Source of the DNA: Liolophura sinensis
Lineage: Eukaryota > Mollusca > Polyplacophora > Chitonida > Chitonidae
Reading direction: 5' to 3'
Length of the DNA stretch: 64,000 nt
NCBI RefSeq assembly: GCF_032854445.1
Contig: NC_088296.1
Coordinates: forward strand, 8,282,706 to 8,346,705
Positions within the stretch are counted from its first letter, which is position 1; the number at the start of each line of letters is the position of its first letter. A model generated the notes under the pieces. It was not told the origin of the DNA. It did not search any database and saw only the letters and a program-made list of their open reading frames with translations. Shown here in pieces: positions 56,996 through 64,000 of this stretch. The translations under genes were made by a program, and so were the position numbers.

Positions 56996-57450
56996 CGTAG
57001 GTGCCATTAAGTAACACATCTTTTAAGTGTAGAGATCTACATTACATTTTGCCACTTTTTGTAGAGGCGGAATGGTGTGGGCCATTAAGTAGCTGAGTTT
57101 TGGTGAAGAGGTCAACATTTTTTTGTAGGACTCGGATGGCGTAGGGTATCAAGTAACACAGTTTTTTGTGTAGACGTCTACACTACTTTTGGTGTAGATT
57201 TATTTATTTATTTATTTGGTTGGTGTTTTACGCCGTACTCAAGAATATTTCACTTATACGACGGCGGCCAACATTATGGTGGGTGGAAACCGAACAGAGC
57301 CCTTGGGAAAGCCACGACCATCCGCAGGTTGCAGGCAGGCCTTCCCACTTACTTTTGGTGTAGAGGTCTACACTACACTTCGGTGCAGAGCTGGAATAGG
57401 TTGGGCTATTAAGTAACACTACGTTTCAGTGTGGAGGTCTACACCCCTTC
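56996..57450. repeat. ~75-bp imperfect tandem repeat split by a SINE
   Basis: Units contain ccattaagtaacac and gtagaggtctacactac; four copies around 57003, 57081, 57148 and, after the SINE, 57398. Confidence 0.7.
57198..57350 (-). mobile_element. SINE, head-truncated, with 13-bp target duplication
   Basis: acttttggtgtag at 57185-57197 and 57351-57363. The body ends at gccttccc without the head. Confidence 0.95.
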
Positions 57451-58355
57451 TTAGTGCACGAACCGAAGGGCGTCGTGCATTAGTAAAGTAATACTGCTTT
57501 TCGTTATAGATATCTCAACTATTAAGTTATTAAAGGCTATTGTTTGACTGTGTGTCAAGATCGGGTGATCAAATCTTCTGGGTTGTTCCAAGCATACGAA
57601 CTTCGTATACGTGAGCATAAAAACAATTGACCAAATAAATCAGTCGGCCGATCAAACCATGGTACATATATGTTTACTACACATATGCTATAGAATATTA
57701 CCATATTCCTAATGTTTCAGCCCCCTCGATAGCCATCGACGATGTGTGCTTTGTGCGGTCAGCAAAGCATGAGTGAGCCATGGATTTATCTCACTAGTAT
57801 GCGTCGACCTTGACTTATAATGCACTGGGTGCTGTTTTGTACGAAATTTCCAGGGTTTAGAATATTCAGTGGTATAAGAGCATGTCTTTGTCAATGAATA
57901 TGTAAGGATATATGCCTAGGACTTCTAGGGAGGCTTTCTTAGAGACAAAGTTAAATAGCACAGCCTGGATATTCTCCACCCCCCCACTCCCCTATCCCCA
58001 AACAACCACCAACTCCACCACCACCTTTTTTTTTTTAACAGCAACTTCCTAGTACCGTGGGTTATGTAAATGTGTCAGTTTTCTTGTTTGTCCGGACCCA
58101 TTATTGAGAAGTCTCAGACGCGGGTCTGGGCGCATTCTTTGTGTGCAACCGTCATTGACGTTCAAGGTAAGATATTGTTAAACCAAACAGACTACCGAAA
58201 TGATTTTATAATTTCATTCCATAATTGGGTCATATGCAGTAATGTTTTTTTTACCAGAGCGAATACTGTTGTGAAAGATTAAATATGGGTTGTGTAGTCT
58301 GCCGTATAAAATTAAATATGATTACAGACACAAGACCATGCAATTTGGCTGTATT
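57451..58355. other. Unannotated stretch
   Basis: C-rich and T-rich patches at 57975-58037; no exon or repeat recognised. Confidence 0.35.
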
Positions 58356-58460
58356 TGTTGATTTATTTGATTGGTGTTGTACGCTATACTCGAGAATATT
58401 TCCCTTACACGACCGTTGTTAAGATTATGTTGGCAGAAAACCGGGCAGAGCACGTTGAAG
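58356..58460 (-). mobile_element. SINE 3' fragment
   Basis: tttatttgattggtgttgta, cgagaatatttcccttacac, ending at gggcagagcacg. Confidence 0.78.
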
Positions 58461-59399
58461 TAAATTTCTCAGTGTGGTATTCTGTCAAATGTGAGGGTGT
58501 ATTACTTTACTTTACATGTGTCGGAAGACCTATGCATGGCAACTATCTGGCGTCTAAACAATGATAATTTCAGGACAATTTTTACTTCAAAATTTTGACG
58601 GCCATGTCAAATATCTTCATATAGCAAAGGAAATTCCTAAGAGAACTTCTTATTTGTTTTAACACTTACAAAATTCCATACCTCTGATACAAATGGATCA
58701 GTAGTACACCCAGTGTCCGAATGTTACGTAAGTATGACACGCATGAGTCAACGTCTTTGCTAAATCCAGTTTATGGTTGACACAGATCCGTCTCTTGTTA
58801 CATCTATATGTATGTCCCTGAGTCCATATACATGTGCGCTGTTATAACTGCAGTAAAAATGTTAGTTACTGACGTCATAAATCCTTAAGATTTTGTGTCA
58901 TAATTAAAAAAAAAATTATCTTCATTTTGATTATTGTTCACAAGCCTATTAATAGCTCTTTCAATGTCTGTTTTGCTTACGCCACAAAACTAATCTGTTA
59001 AATGTTAAGAGGCGGTATTGCGAAACTTTGGTACATTACTGAATAGGCGTGCACCGCGTGTGTCAGTTATGGGTAAAGCGCAAATCGGAAACTGGGTCAT
59101 CACCATGTTATTCTGACAGAAAGTCACTGTTTGTTGCGCTAGTTATGTATATACAGTGTATATCGTCCATCATGCCGACCAGTTGAACTCGGATTATACC
59201 TGGTAACGCTGACTGTAAGTTGCATGGAGTTATTCACTACTTGTATAACACACTTTTAAAAGTTATTTTGTGTAAATCGTGCACTTCACAGAAAAAAAAA
59301 ACATTATTGTCCACCATAATGACAATCTGAGCACAAAAAAACATGGATTCACGAACAGCAAATAGTGCACAACTGGTCATCGCTGCACTGTTTCCAAGA
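58461..59399. other. Unannotated stretch
   Basis: No exon, SINE or tandem repeat recognised. Confidence 0.35.
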
Positions 59400-59715
59400 G
59401 TCGTGCTGTTAGCATTTTAAATAATTCTAGACCAGTGTCATCTATTAGGCTACAGTTAAGATCATTGCATTCTTTCACCCATCCGTAACTATATTTAAGC
59501 CATGGTGCTATAGACGGTTTGCAATTTGCTACTGTTTAAGTATTTATATGAATAAATGCCGTATGCACCGAGTAAAGCTCTAATTAAGGTAAACTGACAA
59601 GAGACCTTATTTTACCGATGCCGTGTTGCCATTTGCCAGCTATCACACTGTCGTTGCTGCTCTGGTTTTACTCTCGTTGATGTAGGCTCACACCTGTAAT
59701 TACCACTTGCGTACC
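59400..59715 (+). repeat. Best copy of interspersed repeat family R1
   Basis: Order of shared blocks: aataattctagaccagtgtc, tatgaataaatgccgtatgc, ggtaaactgacaagagacct, agctatcacactgtcgttgc, tgctctggttttactctcg. It lies 1.5 kb upstream of the receptor D signal-peptide exon. Confidence 0.65.
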
Positions 59716-59873
59716 ACGGCACAACTGATGTTTTCCAAACAATAAGACAAATTTATTGTTGACCATGAAAGATAGCATGCCAAAGTACAAAAAAGATCTT
59801 TTTTCACAAAGTTTAGAATCACTAAGATGCTTGCCTTGTACAAATTATGGTCCTGGGGCACACTATTCTTCAT

Positions 59874-60515
59874 GTCTAATTCATGATTCCAGAGAGTCCA
59901 AAAACAGCATCAAATTTTCCAAAATGAAAACTGGGGCATTTTTATTTGGTTGTAACATACATACCTATGCTAAAATTGTTACTTCATTACAATAAGATAT
60001 ACTTCATTTCAGCCACATGTACTTCATTGCAATCAAATGTACTTCATTACAACCACATGTACTTAATTGCAATCACATGTACTTCATTACATCCACATGT
60101 ACTTCATTACAATCACATGCACTTCATTACAACCACATGTACCTCATTACAACCACATGTACTTCATTACAACCACATGTAGTTTATTACAATCACATGC
60201 ACGTCATTACAACCATATGTACCTCATTACAACCACATGTACTTCATTACAACCACATGTACTTCATTACAACCTCATATACTCCATTACAACCACATGT
60301 ACTTCATTACAACCACATGCACTTCATTACAACCTAATTTATGATTTCAAAGGGTCCAAAACAGCATCAAATTTTCCAAAATGAACACTGGGGCATATCC
60401 ATTTGTATGTCACATATATATCTATGCTAAAATTATTACTTCATTACAATAAGACTTACTTCATTACAGCCACATGTACTCAATTACAATAACATGTATT
60501 TGATTACCACCACAT
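59874..60515. repeat. 20-bp minisatellite inside a ~455-bp duplicated unit
   Basis: acttcattacaaccacatgt repeats about 17 times from 59985 to 60335. The sequence before it (tcatgattcc through cagcatcaaattttccaaaa, 59880-59995) recurs after it (about 60340-60455), again followed by two or three 20-bp units. Confidence 0.92.
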
Positions 60516-61027
60516 GCAGGGCCATATGTTATATACTGCACAATTCTCAAATAACAGTTTGAAACTATTTCGTGCATCAGCTATGGGCTTATTGCCCCGA
60601 TGGCTACCTCACCTTCTTTTAGCGCAAGATTGTATTGCCTCACAAGGATTGCTAGCAGATTATATTTAAGATAACGGTATGTTATGGACAACAATATGCT
60701 CCCGTACACCAGAAAAGTGTTTTTGCTGGAATTACAGAAAAATAAATTTCAGAAGCATAACCGTTGGAAACATTAACATAATTTATGCTGCCATCATTAA
60801 AACATGACATCCTGTCCATTTGCAACATACATTTATAGAAATCAAGTCCGTGGAAAAGTCTGTCAGCAACCTGCGAAGCAACATGTATTTCCCCGTGACC
60901 CTGCCCGGCTGTCCGATTTCTTCCCTTCGAAACATAAATCTATGCTAAGACACATTCAAAGTGTGGAAAAAGCTGGACTTTATATTTTAGATGGATGCAC
61001 ACACGTAAGAATACGTATAAATATAGC
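60516..61027. other. Region upstream of receptor D
   Basis: Contains a diverged SINE fragment (about 60846-60930, ctgtcagcaacctgcgaag then ccctgcccggctgtccg). No exon recognised. Confidence 0.35.
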
Positions 61028-61142
61028 TTCTCCGGCCACATGTGGGAAGGTGTCCCACCACAATGATGGTCGGCTTTCTATAAGTGAGACATTCTTGAGT
61101 AGAATAGGATGTAAAACACCAATGAAATAAATAAATAAATAT
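61028..61142 (+). mobile_element. SINE 3' fragment
   Basis: ctccggccacatgtgggaag through 'gtaaaacaccaatgaaataa' and an (aaat)n tail. It ends immediately before the receptor D exon acceptor. Confidence 0.8.
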
Positions 61143-61185
61143 AGATATGTTTGCTCACAGACTTGGGTTGGTGACACGCCTGAGA

Positions 61186-61267
61186 ATGACCGTTATGTGT
61201 GCAAATCTTGACCGTTGGACAGGCGTTGTAGCCGTGATGATGACGCTTCTCACTGCACCAGTTATAG
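61186..61267 (+). CDS. Receptor D exon 1: signal peptide of a further family member (partial gene)
   Basis: Acceptor 'atgtttgctcacag' ends at 61160; ATG at 61186. Reads MTVMCANLDRWTGVVAVMM and then TLLTAPVI, ending at a strong phase-1 donor (G|GTAAGT). Length, phase and the position of the acceptor before the ATG match the other receptor first exons. No EGF exon could be confirmed before the window ends. An ATG at 61147 is in frame but lies in the presumed intron. Confidence 0.55.
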
Positions 61268-63745
61268 GTAAGTTGTTTTTTTTTTTAAACGCCTGCCTGT
61301 CTATCTCATGTATTCTTTGGAACATTTTTAAGCGACAGGACTTATGATTAATTTATTCTACCTGCCGTGAGAAAGCGGGGCCTTTTAATTATCGTATATA
61401 ACAACAAGAAACAAGCAGCAGTGCCTTATAATTAGCCATTAAGATCTCCAAAGCTCAGACAAAGTGTCGGTAAGACACTGATTAAACAAATCAGGAGACA
61501 GTAAGAATGCTTTTTTTTTTCGGAGAAGTGCGATGGTCATTTAGTCTGCAATGCTACTTAGCCATTAAGCCACTCAGTAAACCAGTCATTCATGTAAACA
61601 GTGGATGGGGGAGAAGACAGCCAGTAAACGAGCAAGTGAGCTAAACCGTATACAATGTTGTATACCAGTAAGTTGGTGAAATAATCGAGCGATATGCATC
61701 AGCAACCCTATAGTTACTAGACCCGACAAGAGTTGAGGTCCAGGTAAGGACTGATCGTTGTTTGCCTCAACCTACTGTCCACAAAATTCATTGATGATCC
61801 CTGCACCCCATTAGATGTCCAGTTGTCGATTGACGTTATCTCTTTTCGACATCACCTTGGCGAGATATTACACGCGTGTTGAAAGCCCACACACATACAC
61901 AGCTGGATTTATGTTCAATTGGATGCCACACATTCATAATTGCCTTGTTGTAGTGCACTGAACAAAGCATTAAGTCAACAACAATAGGAAAAAAATTGCG
62001 GGACAAAATTTCTTTTCACAAAGATCTGTGTAGTCGAACGCCAAATCAGTCGATTCAGGTTTTAAATTTTTCAAAAAAAAAATAATGTTTGCCACAGGCA
62101 CGACAGGAATTCTATTTAAGGTGGTCATTTTACTTGTATAGATCAGTTTGTTCAATCCTGTTTTAACATGTCCAAACGCTGCTTTTGTAAACAAAATTGT
62201 GTGTGCACGAGTGAGGCTTACGCAATGTGTACCTTTTTGTGTTCAAGTCGTCTGTATTCCGTCCATGGAAGCTAACTGGGTCAAGTCTCATTTAGGGTCG
62301 CTATTGCATGATCAGGACTGTACTGTGTACGTGTCTACACATGCGTATCAGCTACACGCTCTTTTTGGGCTGGCTACATACATGCGCATTATAAAGTATA
62401 TATGAATAATCGCTTCTGCAGAGGAGGTTGTTATCTACAGCATTCGTCTACTTGTAGACACTGCACAAAAGACTACAATGTGAAGAGGTAGGTATACATG
62501 CAGCAGAGCATGACGACATTGTGATGGTTGAGAAAGAACCACACGTAACCAGGGGAATACACACAAAAAGTAATCTTTTAAAAGGACTTAATGCGCTTAA
62601 GCGGATTATCGGCCTCAGAGACGTACGATAAAAAAGCGTAAAATTCAAAATCCCAGCACAGTTCTGTAAATTTCCAAATCCGAATTATAAAACTTCGTCA
62701 AATCACTCGTAAAAGTGATATAGGTATAAAAATCTGCTTAGCAATAACCTTCCGGAAACGCACTGTCGATCAATAATCTTTAGTTATGAAGGTATGAAGA
62801 TCAAAGTTAAGAATTTCTTTATTGAAACTTTTATGTGTGTATTTCTAAGTGCTGTCAAAGTGTTGTTGGGGTTTGATGTTCACATGTAAAAACACAAACT
62901 CTATAATGTGATCAGTTTTGTCACACTGTGGCAAGTTTAAAATCCGATTTTCGGCCATAGTCTAACAGGAATCTTTCATAGTCCAGTGAACTACAGAACA
63001 CACTGTGGATGACGTATGGCACATTTAGGAAGAGTTCGAATCTTTGTAGTTCTGTTCTTTCCGTGGGCAACATTCATTTTGTGTCCTTGTATTAAATAAG
63101 TGCTATCATGAATTAGAATGGATAAGTTCAGTTATGGTATCGTGAGCGATATGCTGAGCTCAAAGTCCAATTTTTACAAGTTTTATATCCCACCGGTAGA
63201 TTATCGGTTTACGAACATTTTTCAGTAAGAACTTATTGTAAGACGATATTAACACAAGGTATTCATCTTAACTCAGAGGAAAACGCTCGCTATCACCAGA
63301 AGTCGCGACCGAGCTAGTGACACTGACAGGTCGTTGTTACTCAACTTACTTCAATATTTTCTGACTTACACGCTCAAGGTAAATGCTTACACGATGTTTT
63401 CAGTTTTGAATGCATCTTGAGTACTTCTTTCTCTCAATCTCAGCTTATGTCTCTCTCTTTTCTGTGAGCATTTTTGGTCGTTGTATTTCACGCAGACTCA
63501 CTCATATTTTCTCTCCTGTAGAACTTTGACAGCTATTGCGTCATATGACCACAAAACGCGATTGATCGTTTCTCAAACAAGCACGCTGTCGCCTGAAAAA
63601 ATCTGCCCGAAAATTGAAAGTTTGGAGTGTTACTATACGAATATGGGATATAGCTTAAGGCTGTAATTTTTGCACGTACACCATATTGAGCAATCTGTAT
63701 CATACTGTGGAGTTTCAATTTTCAAACCTTGACCTCGTTTTTATA
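61268..63745. other. Probable first intron of receptor D
   Basis: No confirmed exon. A Cys-bearing open segment at 62422-62487 (GGCYLQHSSTCRHCTKDY) between an acceptor and a donor was considered, but its phases do not fit. Confidence 0.35.
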
Positions 63746-63939
63746 GAAAATCTATTGTCTGAGTGATTCTAGAATATATTCTGTTATTGCAGCAGATTAT
63801 TCTGTTAAATATAACACTCATAATCTATTAATTCAACATAACCATTCTATTGGACTAACAGAATTTTATGTTAAATGTGACAGAATATTATGCTATAATA
63901 ACAGAATAGATTGTAGAATCTGTCAGACAACAGATTTTC
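63746..63939. repeat. ~194-bp imperfect palindrome (hairpin MITE-like)
   Basis: The left arm, gaaaatctattgtctga onward, is matched by the inverted right arm ending tcagacaacagattttc. Pairing continues inward through attctgttatt and tattctgt blocks with few mismatches. AT-rich with no coding capacity. No target-site duplication is recognised with certainty. Confidence 0.75.
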
Positions 63940-64000
63940 TGTTTAAGTTCAAAAAACATTTTTTTACTGTAGGGGCATATGGCCATTTTGAAACTAACCA

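Noticed and set aside
59946-60384. Thr/Ser/His/Tyr-rich repeat frames
   Set aside because: Artefacts of the 20-bp array.
62422-62487. Cys-containing segment as the E1 exon of receptor D
   Set aside because: Only three cysteines and phases 2-2 or 1-2; it cannot follow the phase-1 signal-peptide exon and continue in family style.

Overview
This is eukaryotic, intron-rich, AT-rich DNA. Coding exons are short (about 60-480 bp), most are bounded by clear splice sites, and they are separated by kilobase introns. The most useful taxonomic sign is about 27 copies of one tRNA-derived SINE whose 3' end reads 'taaaacaccaatcaaataaa'. From memory it resembles the molluscan V-SINE type (RUDI-like), so a mollusc, or less certainly another lophotrochozoan, is the best guess. 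No search could be run to confirm this.

Layout. 412-1943: a Tc1/mariner transposon with matching terminal repeats. 5443-9850: a broken gene with an Ig V-type exon, hydrophobic membrane exons and an NHL/propeller-like C-terminus, carrying several in-frame stops. 10194-18016 (receptor A), 33794-38658 (receptor B) and 40127-48898 (receptor C): three plus-strand paralogous genes with the plan signal peptide - 2 or 3 EGF-like modules - (stalk) - one transmembrane helix - tyrosine-rich tail. 61186-61267: the signal-peptide exon of a probable fourth member running off the right edge (receptor D). 24761-24906 on the minus strand: an orphan first-EGF exon of the same family. 18.0-33.8 kb is mostly repeats: a 44-bp array, a 26-bp minisatellite and a 31-bp minisatellite with a 308-bp higher-order period. 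52.8-56.9 kb holds a second Tc1 element, a decayed LINE and a SINE nested in that LINE. 57-60.5 kb holds two more tandem arrays.

How the genes fit together. The receptors share exon order, intron phases (1-1 for ectodomain exons, 1-2 for the TM exon, 2 into the tail), cysteine spacing in the first and second EGF modules, a basic stop-transfer segment and tail tyrosine motifs. The YEEIDLP heptapeptide is identical in A and B, and YEEI is the classic Src-family SH2 ligand. The cluster therefore looks like a tandemly expanded family of small EGF receptors that signal by tail tyrosine phosphorylation. Which ligand they bind, and whether they act in immunity, phagocytosis or adhesion, cannot be read from the sequence. 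Exon models are hand-built from splice consensus and phase, without transcript evidence.
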